Shown one piece after another: positions 27,118-35,954 of a stretch of 64,000 bases of DNA. The notes beneath the pieces are model-generated. The model was not told the origin of the DNA and ran no database searches. It saw only the letters and a list, made by a program, of their open reading frames with translations. Made by a program: the position numbers and the translations under genes. The first letter of the stretch is position 1. Each line of letters opens with the position of its first letter. This DNA comes from Acinetobacter lactucae (GTDB lineage Bacteria; Pseudomonadota; Gammaproteobacteria; Pseudomonadales; Moraxellaceae), in NCBI RefSeq assembly GCF_001605885.1, contig NZ_LRPE01000034.1, positions 124,001 through 188,000 of the forward strand, written 5' to 3'.

Positions 27118-28050
27118 TTACAAAGAAGCATTATTTTCGTTTTGCATTGCTAATTGAATGCTGTCTAAACGTGTTCCCTGAAATGACAATACAGTTCCTT
27201 CTTTAAACGTTCGACGTGCAAGTGTAGTAAGTACCGTTCCCGGTAAAGCTTCTATCTGCAACCTTACACCTCGCTCCCATGCAGCTTGGATGGTACTTTC
27301 CCAATCTACAGTTCGACTCATATTAAAAGCCAAGTCATCACCAATCTGTTCTGGTCTGCCAAGCGTACGAGCCGTTGTACCACTTAAATAACGTATTTTA
27401 GGTGGCTTTAAAGTGACTCCCTCCATAGACGCTGCAAGTTGCTTTGCTTGCTGACTTAATAATTCACAGTGCGATGGCACCGATACATCTAATTTTTTTG
27501 CCACCACGCCTTGTTGCCTTGCCAAAACAGCAACTTGGTTCATGGCTTCAAAGCTTCCTGAAATAACGATCTGGTTATGTGCATTAATATTTGCGACAAA
27601 CACCTCTGGCGTTATTTCATAAATCTGTTTGACCCATGTTTCAACAGCTGCACGGTCTGTACCAATCAGAGCAGTCATGCCATAGCCTGTTGGATAGGCG
27701 TTTTGCATGAGTTCACCTCGATAATCAACCAAACGAACTGCATCTTCATAGTTTAGAACTCCTGCTACAACTGCAGCCGACCATGCTCCAATCGATAGAC
27801 CCGCAACATAATCAGGTGTTAAGTTTTCCGCTGTTAATAAAGCTGAACTCACCACACCTGAAATCAGTAAACAAAGCTGTACTGCACGTGTCGATTGAAA
27901 TGCAGCCGGACTATCTAACATCAAGACATCTTCTTTGAGTGCATCCGATGCACGCTCAAGGTATTCTTTAACCAGTGCGGTTTGAGGTAAGTCGTGCAAC
28001 ATATTGCTTCGTTGCGCACCTTGTCCCGGATATACCCAAATTGAAGCCAT
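27118..28050 (-). CDS. mdcH: Malonate decarboxylase malonyl-CoA:ACP transacylase MdcH
   Basis: 310-residue malonyltransferase of the FabD fold. It charges the MdcC thiol with a malonyl group from malonyl-CoA to start the cycle. GQGAQ near the N terminus and the active-site serine in GLSIGAW, with His in SVPSHCELL, fit the catalytic pair. Co-transcribed with mdcG (12-base gap) and mdcL. Confidence 0.93.
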   Translation of the reverse strand: MASIWVYPGQGAQRSNMLHDLPQTALVKEYLERASDALKEDVLMLDSPAAFQSTRAVQLCLLISGVVSSALLTAENLTPDYVAGLSIGAWSAAVVAGVLNYEDAVRLVDYRGELMQNAYPTGYGMTALIGTDRAAVETWVKQIYEITPEVFVANINAHNQIVISGSFEAMNQVAVLARQQGVVAKKLDVSVPSHCELLSQQAKQLAASMEGVTLKPPKIRYLSGTTARTLGRPEQIGDDLAFNMSRTVDWESTIQAAWERGVRLQIEALPGTVLTTLARRTFKEGTVLSFQGTRLDSIQLAMQNENNASL

Positions 28051-28062
28051 GATATCTATTCC

Positions 28063-28671
28063 CTAATTCCATGGGTTTTCTACTAAAACAGCACCATCAA
28101 GACGTTTCAATAGAACTTTTCCACTGTTCCCAGCCCATTCTTTTAACGCCAAACCACCTTGTGGAAGTTGAAGCTGTATATCCACATTGAGCCCTGCTTG
28201 CTGAAAATTTTCGAGTAACTCAATCGCCTGCTTTTTGGCAAAAGGTTGTTCAGCTCGAATCAACAAATCTATGTCACTTTGCTGAGTAACTGTCTTAATA
28301 CCCGTTGCCAGTTCAAACCCGAAACTTCCTGTATATCCCCAACATCCTGAAAAGTTTTTCATAATGCTGGAAATGGTCTGTAAACGTTCTGCCAAGTGTG
28401 CAAATTGCTGCGTATCTACATGAGTCAGTGCTTCGGGTTTAAGCTGTCTGTTAATAGCAGATCTTGGCATTTGAGCTGCATATCGTTGATGACGAAATTG
28501 TCCTCTAACCCCCACAGCCACCTGATCTACAGGGGTAATTGCCCGTCGAACCACAACAGGATCGCCTCGTAGTAACACCTCTTTCACCCAAAACGGAGCA
28601 TCATCAGCCAAGCAATCGACCGTCATGCCCCACAGTAAATCATGGGCTTCAAGCTCAAGTTTCATGACCAT
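28063..28671 (-). CDS. mdcG: Holo-ACP synthase for malonate decarboxylase, MdcG
   Basis: 202-residue phosphoribosyl-dephospho-CoA transferase that attaches the prosthetic group to MdcC. The nucleotidyltransferase signature is split over GSFGFELATG and SDIDLLIRA near residues 115-135. Two starts are possible, ATG 28671 and ATG 28665, the latter overlapping the mdcE stop by 4 bases. Neither has a good ribosome site, consistent with translational coupling. Confidence 0.92.
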   Translation of the reverse strand: MVMKLELEAHDLLWGMTVDCLADDAPFWVKEVLLRGDPVVVRRAITPVDQVAVGVRGQFRHQRYAAQMPRSAINRQLKPEALTHVDTQQFAHLAERLQTISSIMKNFSGCWGYTGSFGFELATGIKTVTQQSDIDLLIRAEQPFAKKQAIELLENFQQAGLNVDIQLQLPQGGLALKEWAGNSGKVLLKRLDGAVLVENPWN

Positions 28672-29489
28672 TGCTCACGCAATAACTCACGGACTTTCTT
28701 TGACATTTGACGGTTTGCGCCGTGAAGTCTCTGTTCCAGTCCTCTAGATTGATCAGCATGAATCTCTTTAAATGCTTGTGCAATTGCCTGCTTCGCTAAT
28801 GAAAGATCAGCGGTTGTAGGTTGTTCAGGGTTTTCAACAGATAACAGTTCAGATAACAAACCAAGCGTTGCATAACTTTCAATGTCATAAGCCATTGGCG
28901 GAATGCTGGAGGCCAATTGCTCTAACTCATCAACCGACCGTTGGGTTACACGTGCAGCAGATTCTTTACCCATTGCATGCACCATAACACCTGAATCTTT
29001 TAAGGCAATAATACGATTGGCTTGGTAACCATGCGCTAAGAAAGCGCCTGACATCGACTTACCAACCAATAAACTGACAATAGGATGACCTTCTAGTCTA
29101 GCTCTGGCATAGCTGTCTACTGCACTAGCTAAAGCTTGATGAATACCTAATAATTCTTCACGGCGACCATAGGCCTGACTAGGTACATCAACCAGACATA
29201 AAATGCCGCGTTTAGTCTCGGCATGCGCATCAGCTTGAATCACCTCATCAACCGCTTTTGCCAAGCTCCAACCTTCCAAAAGGCCAACTTCACCTTGCCT
29301 CGCTCGCGGGAACAGATTATTACTGTCTTGGACAACTGCAATCACACGTACTGCTTGCTGATCAATCTGACCATCAGCCACCCAAACCGAAGCTGGAAAA
29401 CCTTCAACTGCCTTAAAGCCTTGCGTGAGTGCTTTAAACCAATGTGCACCACGAATAGATGCTTTTAATGTATCAACGGCGATATTCAT
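28662..29489 (-). CDS. mdcE: Malonate decarboxylase gamma subunit MdcE
   Basis: 275-residue carboxyltransferase-fold subunit that, with MdcD, decarboxylates malonyl-ACP to acetyl-ACP. Typical text is VSLLVGKSMSGAFLAHGYQA. Overlaps mdcD by 4 bases (ATGA) and mdcG by 4-10 bases, depending on the mdcG start. In some Acinetobacter and Pseudomonas relatives the D and E parts are separate genes, as here. Confidence 0.94.
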   Translation of the reverse strand: MNIAVDTLKASIRGAHWFKALTQGFKAVEGFPASVWVADGQIDQQAVRVIAVVQDSNNLFPRARQGEVGLLEGWSLAKAVDEVIQADAHAETKRGILCLVDVPSQAYGRREELLGIHQALASAVDSYARARLEGHPIVSLLVGKSMSGAFLAHGYQANRIIALKDSGVMVHAMGKESAARVTQRSVDELEQLASSIPPMAYDIESYATLGLLSELLSVENPEQPTTADLSLAKQAIAQAFKEIHADQSRGLEQRLHGANRQMSKKVRELLREQWS

Positions 29490-30337
29490 GCTTGCTCTCC
29501 TTGATACAAAGCTTGAACTTGTGCTGGGGTAATCTGCTCAGCAGTATCAACTTGTTGTAGCTTTTCTAAATAAAATGAGTAATTTGAACTACGATGCTGA
29601 TGAGGTACGCCTTGAGTTAAATAATCGATGACTTGCTGACGAATTTTCTGGCGATCATCGTCTACATAAGCATCTGCCAAACCACTAGTAAAGCGCTGAT
29701 TACCACCCGTAATACTCCATATAAATGGACGATCTTTGGCGTTATATTCTTGTACACCAGCTTCTTGTTCGATCACCTGTGGGCCATTTAGTCCTAAACG
29801 TCCTTCTTGTGTCATTACAATATAGCTACATAGTCCAGCTGCAATTGACATACCACCGAAGCACCCTACACTACCTGCAACCACGCCAATCACGGGTTGA
29901 TACTGACGTAAGTTCACAATTGCAGCTTGAATCTCAGCAATTGCAGCCAAGCCCAGATTTGCTTCTTGTAAGCGAACACCACCCGTTTCTAATAGTAAAA
30001 TTGCAGCTGTTGGAATGCCTTTCAGATTGTCTTCAACCGCAAGTTCTAAGGCACCCGCAATTTTGGCACCGCCCACCTCGCCTAAGCTTCCACCCTGAAA
30101 TAAGCCTTCAATTGAAATCAAAACTACTGGTCGTTCTTGAATAGATCCTTTTGCAATCACTACACCATCATCGGCTTGCGGCACAATATTCTGCTTAACG
30201 AGCCAAGGCGACATAACACGTGCAAATGGATCGAGTAGCTCTCTAAATGTTCCTTCATCCAATAATGCCTTGGCACGTCCTCTTGCACTGAGTTCAATAA
30301 AATCTTGTTTATTTAACAAGCTCTCGATATCAGTCAT
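29486..30337 (-). CDS. mdcD: Malonate decarboxylase beta subunit MdcD
   Basis: 283-residue carboxyltransferase-fold subunit partnering MdcE. The stretch ARGRAKALLDEGTFREL and the oxyanion-region FQGGSLGEVGGAK fit the biotin-independent decarboxylase family. ATG at 30337 follows GGAG at 7 bases; the frame extends to a TTG at 30343. Overlaps the mdcC stop by 8 bases. Confidence 0.94.
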   Translation of the reverse strand: MTDIESLLNKQDFIELSARGRAKALLDEGTFRELLDPFARVMSPWLVKQNIVPQADDGVVIAKGSIQERPVVLISIEGLFQGGSLGEVGGAKIAGALELAVEDNLKGIPTAAILLLETGGVRLQEANLGLAAIAEIQAAIVNLRQYQPVIGVVAGSVGCFGGMSIAAGLCSYIVMTQEGRLGLNGPQVIEQEAGVQEYNAKDRPFIWSITGGNQRFTSGLADAYVDDDRQKIRQQVIDYLTQGVPHQHRSSNYSFYLEKLQQVDTAEQITPAQVQALYQGEQA

Positions 30338-30632
30338 GAGCAATCTCCTCTAAAGCTTGTTCCAGACGTAAACGAACAACACCGGGGGTTGCACCAAAAT
30401 CATGAATATCAATATTGACGGCAGGTGGTATTTGCGCAGTAAAAATCCGTTCAAAAAGATTGTGCCAACGAGCTGCACTGCCATCTACAGAGGTAACGAC
30501 ATGAATAGAGGCTTTTCCCTTTTCACCAGGTTCCATCAAAATTTCTAAATCGCCCGAGCCAACACATCCTACTAGTGCTTTTTTTACAGGTGGCTCTGTC
30601 GCCACAAATTCAAAATGAAGTGTTTCCATCAT
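30330..30632 (-). CDS. mdcC: Malonate decarboxylase acyl carrier protein MdcC (delta subunit)
   Basis: 100-residue carrier protein that holds the reactive thiol as a 2-(5''-triphosphoribosyl)-3'-dephospho-CoA group. The attachment serine is Ser26 in GCVGSGDLE, or Ser25 if translation starts at the second ATG (30629), which matches the Klebsiella numbering I recall. GAGGG lies 6 bases upstream; the start overlaps the mdcB stop as TGATG. The GVVRLRLEQALEE C terminus is conserved in the family. Confidence 0.93.
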   Translation of the reverse strand: MMETLHFEFVATEPPVKKALVGCVGSGDLEILMEPGEKGKASIHVVTSVDGSAARWHNLFERIFTAQIPPAVNIDIHDFGATPGVVRLRLEQALEEIAHD

Positions 30633-31516
30633 CAAAATCCCTCTTTATTTTTTAAAGATGACTGCTGAGCACAATCTATAAACAATGTTGCTGCCAACAA
30701 ATCTGCGGCACCACCAGCAGACGCCTTCATCCGAAGTAGGTCAATCTCTAAAAGATGCAAAGCACGTCGACCTTCCAAGCTTGAGCTACCCCCCAAATCT
30801 AGTACTTGCTGAGCACCTTGTTGCATACGCTTTAAGCCATTTGTTCCAGATCGATAAAGCACACAGGTATCGGTTAGATCAGTCATCATGGCAAGCAAGG
30901 CATCTAAACGAGCGAACTCTTCTTTCATGGGTTTACTACGGCTTTGATAAAGCTGCTTTAAACCAAAGTTAACAATCGTTGGAAAACCTTGCTGAGCTTG
31001 TTCTTTTGCACCTAAGACGCCCAACTTTTTCTGTACCTGCTGACCATGACTTAAAGCCTGCTTTGGAATAAAACGATCTTCAAGCTGGGCAATCTGACCT
31101 GCTAACTGACATAGCTCAACAGCCGATAAATATTGTTGATTGGTACGTGCCAATGCCGCCGCCGTAACCACTAACCCTAATGCCCAAATTGCACCGCGGT
31201 GTGTGTTAACACCATCTGTTGTCAACATCATGGTCTTTTCACCTTGGCGACCAATTTCACCAATGTCTTCACGCAAAGCTAAACAGACTTTTCCATGATG
31301 CATGGCTGCCTGAGCCATTTCCTCAAACATGGGCGCTAAGCTTTTCGCAGAGCGTTCCATTAATTCCAAAGTCAGGTCATCGTGTGCACCACTACCACGA
31401 CGGTCGACTAAGGCTGGTTTAGGAGTCAGATTCACTTCATCAATTAAAGCCTCGACCGCTAAACTTGCCAAAAGCTGACTATCGCTGAGCGTTTGATATT
31501 GAACTTGTGCCATCAT
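30632..31516 (-). CDS. mdcB: Triphosphoribosyl-dephospho-CoA synthase MdcB
   Basis: 294-residue CitG-family enzyme making the precursor of the MdcC prosthetic group from ATP and dephospho-CoA. Family motifs TPKPALVDRRGSGAHDDL, GVNTHRGAIWALG and GGAADLLAA are present. ATG at 31516 overlaps the mdcA stop as TAATG with GGAG 6 bases upstream; the frame extends two codons to a TTG. Confidence 0.93.
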   Translation of the reverse strand: MMAQVQYQTLSDSQLLASLAVEALIDEVNLTPKPALVDRRGSGAHDDLTLELMERSAKSLAPMFEEMAQAAMHHGKVCLALREDIGEIGRQGEKTMMLTTDGVNTHRGAIWALGLVVTAAALARTNQQYLSAVELCQLAGQIAQLEDRFIPKQALSHGQQVQKKLGVLGAKEQAQQGFPTIVNFGLKQLYQSRSKPMKEEFARLDALLAMMTDLTDTCVLYRSGTNGLKRMQQGAQQVLDLGGSSSLEGRRALHLLEIDLLRMKASAGGAADLLAATLFIDCAQQSSLKNKEGF

Positions 31517-33195
31517 TACCAACTCCTAAATTTTGCAGGGGGTTGATATAAACCATCTGACCATGTCACCAAGTCCGCAATATTTTTCGCAGCTAAAAGC
31601 TCACGTGTTGCATCGGTGCGGCGAATACCTAAATCTTCAGGGAATACCACCAGACCTTCACGTCTTAAACGTGCTGTTGTTTTCGGGTCTTGAGTTAAAC
31701 CAATACTGGTCACACCCGCTACCGCAGCAATCATGGCTTGGCGCTCTTCTTGGCTGCTTGCTTTATATAGATAAGCAATGCCTTCTTCGGTCAGTAAATG
31801 GGTGACATCATCGCCATAAATCATGATCGGGGCTAAAGGTAGGCCTGCTGTTTTAGCGACATCAATCGCATCGAGACGATCTACAAAAGTGGGCTTGCCA
31901 CCCTCTTGGAAGGTTTCCACCATTTGCACAACTAGCTTTTTACCACGTGCCAAATAGGTTTCAGTTTCACTGGCACCTTGTAAACGCATATCAAGCCATG
32001 CAGGTGTATCATGACGGCGGCCACGCGGGTCGTGTCCCATGTTTGGTGCACCACCGAAACCAGCTAAACGACCTTTGGTAACAGTTGAAGAATGCCCCAT
32101 ACCATCAACTTGCAAAGTTGCACCAATAAATAAATCAACGGCATACTGACCTGCGAGCTGACACATCATGCGGTTGGAGCGTAACGCGCCATCACGACCT
32201 GTAAAGAAAACGTCTGGTCGAGCTGCAACATATTTTTCCATACCGAGTTCGGTACCAAAACAATGCACGCTTTCAACCCAACCAGTTTCAATCGCTGGAA
32301 TTAATGTTGGATGTGGATTTAGTGTCCAGTTCCGGCAAATTTTTCCTTTTAAACCTAAAGACTCACCATAGGTCGGTAAAATCAGTTCAATTGCCGCAGT
32401 ATTAAAACCAATCCCATGGTTTAACGATTGCACATTATGCTTTTCATAAATTCCGCGAATTGCCATCATGGCCATAAGCACATGAACAGGTTTGATATGT
32501 TTTGGGTCGCGAGTAAATAACGGTTCAATATAAAAAGGCTGGTCTGCCACAACCACATAATCCACCCAAGAGGCAGGAATATCGACACGTGGTAAATCAG
32601 AGACGTCATCGACCAATTCATTGACTTGCACAATCACAATACCGTCACTAAAAGCCGCAGGTTCAATAAGTGCTGGAGAGTCTTCGGTACTTGGGCCTGT
32701 ATAGATATTGCCTTGACGGTCTGCCATAAAGCCCGCTGAGAGCACCACATTTGGAATGAGGTCGACTACAAGGCGTGAATATAGTTCGATATAAGTATGA
32801 ATCGCACCAATCTCTAATAATCCATCTTCAATTAACTGACTAATACGCAAACTTTGTGGGCCAGCAAAAGAAAAATCGAGCTTACGCGCAATGCCTTTTT
32901 CAAACAGATCAAGATGTTCCGGACGTCCGACGCTTGGCATAATCATATGTAAATCATGCAAAACATCTGGATTGGTTTGTGCCAAAGAACGCGATAAAAA
33001 ATCTGCTTGCTTTTGGTTATTCCCTTCGAGTACAACTTTGTCACCCTGTGTAATCAGGGTTTCTAAAACTTTAATAATGTCTTGAGTTGGAATGACCACA
33101 CCATCGGTATATTGGTTTGCCATCTCTAGTTTTAGTCGTTTGGCATGACGCCGCTTTGTCCATAACCGTTCTTTATTCTGAACTGAGCCTTCCAT
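31516..33195 (-). CDS. mdcA: Malonate decarboxylase alpha subunit MdcA (acetyl-ACP:malonate transferase)
   Basis: 559-residue CoA-transferase-like subunit that exchanges acetyl for malonate on MdcC, so that the cycle continues without new CoA ester. Family text includes QTNPDVLHDLHMIMPSVGR and the strongly conserved FAGPQSLRISQLIEDG and GGAPNMGHDPRGRRHDT. ATG at 33195 has AGG upstream and fits the known N terminus; the frame continues to 33264 without support. First gene of mdcABCDEGHLM; the LysR-type palindrome at 33281-33295 lies 86 bases upstream. Confidence 0.95.
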   Translation of the reverse strand: MEGSVQNKERLWTKRRHAKRLKLEMANQYTDGVVIPTQDIIKVLETLITQGDKVVLEGNNQKQADFLSRSLAQTNPDVLHDLHMIMPSVGRPEHLDLFEKGIARKLDFSFAGPQSLRISQLIEDGLLEIGAIHTYIELYSRLVVDLIPNVVLSAGFMADRQGNIYTGPSTEDSPALIEPAAFSDGIVIVQVNELVDDVSDLPRVDIPASWVDYVVVADQPFYIEPLFTRDPKHIKPVHVLMAMMAIRGIYEKHNVQSLNHGIGFNTAAIELILPTYGESLGLKGKICRNWTLNPHPTLIPAIETGWVESVHCFGTELGMEKYVAARPDVFFTGRDGALRSNRMMCQLAGQYAVDLFIGATLQVDGMGHSSTVTKGRLAGFGGAPNMGHDPRGRRHDTPAWLDMRLQGASETETYLARGKKLVVQMVETFQEGGKPTFVDRLDAIDVAKTAGLPLAPIMIYGDDVTHLLTEEGIAYLYKASSQEERQAMIAAVAGVTSIGLTQDPKTTARLRREGLVVFPEDLGIRRTDATRELLAAKNIADLVTWSDGLYQPPAKFRSW

Positions 33196-33280
33196 GTGTT
33201 TACCTATAGATCGCAGTTTTGTTCTGAATCTATAAAAACGCTTTATGGGATTTCGATCAATCAACCTAGATGAGCTGTTA

Positions 33281-33295
33281 TTAACCTCAGGTTAA
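33281..33295. promoter_or_regulatory. LysR-type operator candidate before mdcA
   Basis: Perfect 15-base dyad TTAACCTCAGGTTAA containing the LysR signature T-N11-A (T33282 to A33294). It lies between the stop of the upstream LysR gene (33305) and mdcA, 86 bases before the chosen mdcA start, a normal activator distance. Inferred operator for malonate induction. Confidence 0.6.
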
Positions 33296-33304
33296 CGATT
33301 AATT

Positions 33305-34219
33305 TTATATTCGATGAATTTCTTCAAAAAACCATTCCAGACAGATTTTGACTTTAGGCAAATTTGCGTATTCCGGTCGGTACACCAAATAATAAGAAAA
33401 GGGCGATGAGAAGTGAATTTGAGGAAATAATCGTACCAAACGCCCGGTTTGTATATCTTTTTGCACCATAACACTACGCGCTAATGCAACACCATGTCCT
33501 TCCATTGCTGCCTGTAAAACTGCAGATGAACTGTTGATTTGCATACCACGATTAATATTGATGTCATTCAAGCCTACACTTTTTAGCCAAGATTGCCACC
33601 CCGGAAATTGTTGATGTTTTTCCATAGAAAGATCATGAATTAAAGTGATATTTTTCAGATCATTTGGGGTTAAGAGCGATGAATGTTCATTTAAAAATGC
33701 GGATGAACATACGGGATAAACCTCTTCATCCATGAGTTTAACTGCTTCTAGCCCTTGCCATTGGCCTTGCCCATATCTCACCCCCACATCAACTTTTTGT
33801 TCTAAAAAATCTACGGTTTTCAAGTTAATATCCAAACGAATATCAATATCTGGATATTGTTTTTGAAAATGATCAATTCTTGGTAACAGCCATTTTTCAG
33901 CAAATGCTGGACTCACTGCAATATTAAGAACACCTGATAGAGAATCTTGTTTTAATTTTTCTAAAGCCAAAGTGAGCTTATCAAAACCCGCCCGAATATC
34001 CGGTAAAACTAATTCAGCCAGTTCAGTAGCGACCAGTCGATTTTTACCATTAGTTTGCCGATGAAACAAAGGAAAGCCTAACCAATCTTCGAGTGTACGT
34101 ACCAATTGCCCCACTGCGGCGGGAGTAACATTTAACTCTTTTGCCGCTGCAGAAAAACTTTTGTGGCGTGCGCTGGCTTCAAAAGCACGAAGTGCATTCA
34201 AATAAACTGGTGAATTCAT
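33305..34219 (-). CDS. LysR-family regulator, GcvA-like, upstream of mdcA
   Basis: 304-residue LysR regulator with the GcvA-type N terminus (LNALRAFEASARHKSFSAAAKELNV begins the helix region) and a substrate domain. It reads in the same direction as mdcA, ending 109 bases before it, so some mdc transcription may come from its promoter. It is divergent from the SDR-cupin-MFS genes, which are equally plausible targets. The inverted repeat ATTGATTG / CAATCAAT lies in that divergent gap. Confidence 0.9.
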   Translation of the reverse strand: MNSPVYLNALRAFEASARHKSFSAAAKELNVTPAAVGQLVRTLEDWLGFPLFHRQTNGKNRLVATELAELVLPDIRAGFDKLTLALEKLKQDSLSGVLNIAVSPAFAEKWLLPRIDHFQKQYPDIDIRLDINLKTVDFLEQKVDVGVRYGQGQWQGLEAVKLMDEEVYPVCSSAFLNEHSSLLTPNDLKNITLIHDLSMEKHQQFPGWQSWLKSVGLNDININRGMQINSSSAVLQAAMEGHGVALARSVMVQKDIQTGRLVRLFPQIHFSSPFSYYLVYRPEYANLPKVKICLEWFFEEIHRI

Positions 34220-34298
34220 AACACTAAAGATTTTCTTTACTGAAGAAGCAGATTATCTCATTTGTGATTAAAAAATACTATTTCTAAAATAAACCTAT

Positions 34299-34335
34299 AT
34301 TGATTGAAATACATCAGCTTCACGAATCAATCAAT
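34299..34335. promoter_or_regulatory. Inverted repeat in LysR / SDR divergent gap
   Basis: ATTGATTG at 34299-34306 and CAATCAAT at 34328-34335 form perfect 8-base arms 21 bases apart, 30 bases before the SDR start. Possible operator half-sites for the divergent LysR regulator; weak evidence. Confidence 0.35.
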
Positions 34336-34364
34336 TTATTTTATTTAACCTTAAGGATATATAC

Positions 34365-35135
34365 ATGAGTAGATTTTCTTTAAAAGTTGCTATCGTTACG
34401 GGCGGCAGTTCTGGTATTGGTAAAGAAGTTGCAATTCGCTTGGTTCAAGAAGGCGCCAATGTTGTCATTGGTGGCCGCGATGAAAACAAATTGCAAAAAG
34501 CTGCCCATGAAATAGATCCAACAGGTGCAAAAGTTCGCTATTTTGCTGGGGATATAGCCGAACCTGAAACTGCAAAAAACTTAGTAAAAGTAGCATCTGA
34601 AGCATTTGGCGGTGTTGATATTCTTATCAATAATGCAGGTGTATTTAACCCAAAATCTTTCCTTGGTATTACTGAAACCGAATACGACTGGTTTTTAGAT
34701 ACCATTTTGAAAGGCAAGTTTTTTATGGCACAAGCTGCTGCTAAAGCCATGCAACAACGTGGAGGCGGCACAATTGTACAAACAGGTTCGCTTTGGGCAT
34801 TGCAAGCTGTAAAAGCAACCCCTTCTTCTGCTTACTCAGCAGCAAATGCAGGAGTCCATGCACTCACTCATAACTTAGCCATTGAATTGGCCGAATCAAA
34901 TATCCGCATTAATACCGTTGCACCGGGCGTAGTGGAAACACCTGTTTACAACACGTTTATGAGTGAAGATCAGGTTAAAGAAGCTTTACCGACTTTTAAC
35001 TCATTCCATCCATTAGGCCGCAACGGTCAACCTGCTGACATTGCCCAAGCGATTTTATTCCTTGCATCATCCAATGCCTCATGGATTACAGGAACTATTC
35101 TTCCTGTAGATGGCGGTGTGATGGCTGGTCACTAA
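34365..35135 (+). CDS. Short-chain dehydrogenase/reductase family protein lacking the catalytic Lys
   Basis: 256-residue Rossmann-fold SDR with the cofactor motif TGGSSGIGKE (about residues 11-20), NNAG near 90 and the C-terminal PVDGGVMAGH. The normal YxxxK active site reads YSAANAG: the tyrosine is present but the catalytic lysine is replaced by Asn, confirmed in the DNA (AAT). It may be inactive as a classical oxidoreductase or use another residue. Followed by a cupin and an MFS carrier on the same strand (135-base gap, then 9), and divergent from the GcvA-like LysR gene. Confidence 0.88.
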   Translation: MSRFSLKVAIVTGGSSGIGKEVAIRLVQEGANVVIGGRDENKLQKAAHEIDPTGAKVRYFAGDIAEPETAKNLVKVASEAFGGVDILINNAGVFNPKSFLGITETEYDWFLDTILKGKFFMAQAAAKAMQQRGGGTIVQTGSLWALQAVKATPSSAYSAANAGVHALTHNLAIELAESNIRINTVAPGVVETPVYNTFMSEDQVKEALPTFNSFHPLGRNGQPADIAQAILFLASSNASWITGTILPVDGGVMAGH

Positions 35136-35270
35136 ATTACCAACCACCTTGACCTGTTCAATATACGTTCGAGTTGATCAAAAGACCTTAGAGCATTAAT
35201 TTTACTTGCTAATTCATTCTATTTATTTTGTTATTGAATAAAGAGAATTTAGTTTACGAGGAAAGTATTC

Positions 35271-35945
35271 ATGTTGATCCATGCCGATTTTTCACAGGCT
35301 GTGATTGTCAAACCTGAAGACTATCATTGGGTGAAATCTCCCCGTGGGGAAGTTGATCGTGTCATGCTTGATCGTGTTGGCGATGAAATAGCTCGTGCGA
35401 CCAGTTTGGTGAAATATGCGCCCCACACAATCTTTCCTGAGCATCGACATCATCATGGTGAAGAAATCCTCGTACTTTCAGGCGTATTTACTGAAAATCA
35501 AAATCAGCACTACCCCGCTGGATGGTATTTACGGAGTCCCCATCAGTCGGTACATCAACCGTCGAGCGAAGAAGGTGCATTGATTTTTGTCAAACTTATG
35601 CAAATTCCTACGTCAGAAACGCAAACCTTACGGATCAATACCAACGATCCAACACAATGGCGAGAAATAGGTTGGCGTTTAATTTGCACATTGGTTGATG
35701 CAAGTTATGAGCACACCTATTTAGAAAAACTCAAGCCGCAGCAACTTTTTACTGAAGAAGCTGAGGGTGGAATCGAAATTCTGATTACCCAAGGTCAGTT
35801 GGTCGATAAAGAAATGGTTTATGACGCTGGAACATGGATACGCCTACCTCCGAAAACACATGCCCATTTTCAAGCGGGTTTGTCTGGCGCTTCTATTTAT
35901 GTAAAAACCGGACACCTAGCTTCAGCCATTACTGAATATAATTAA
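35271..35945 (+). CDS. ChrR-like double-cupin protein
   Basis: 224-residue protein with two cupin-type halves. The first has a metal-site cluster FPEHRHHHGEEILVLSG, as in the cupin part of ChrR anti-sigma factors; the second half (EILITQGQLVDKEM, then LPPKTHAHFQAG) is a similar repeat with fewer His. No zinc anti-sigma N-terminal domain is present, so an anti-sigma role is unlikely; metal-dependent sensing or catalysis is possible. Operon with the MFS carrier 9 bases downstream. Confidence 0.82.
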   Translation: MLIHADFSQAVIVKPEDYHWVKSPRGEVDRVMLDRVGDEIARATSLVKYAPHTIFPEHRHHHGEEILVLSGVFTENQNQHYPAGWYLRSPHQSVHQPSSEEGALIFVKLMQIPTSETQTLRINTNDPTQWREIGWRLICTLVDASYEHTYLEKLKPQQLFTEEAEGGIEILITQGQLVDKEMVYDAGTWIRLPPKTHAHFQAGLSGASIYVKTGHLASAITEYN

Positions 35946-35954
35946 AGGCTCGTT

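Noticed and set aside
28977..29480. Plus-strand open frames across the mdc genes
   Set aside because: They are antisense shadows of conserved mdc coding sequence with no ribosome sites or family signatures.
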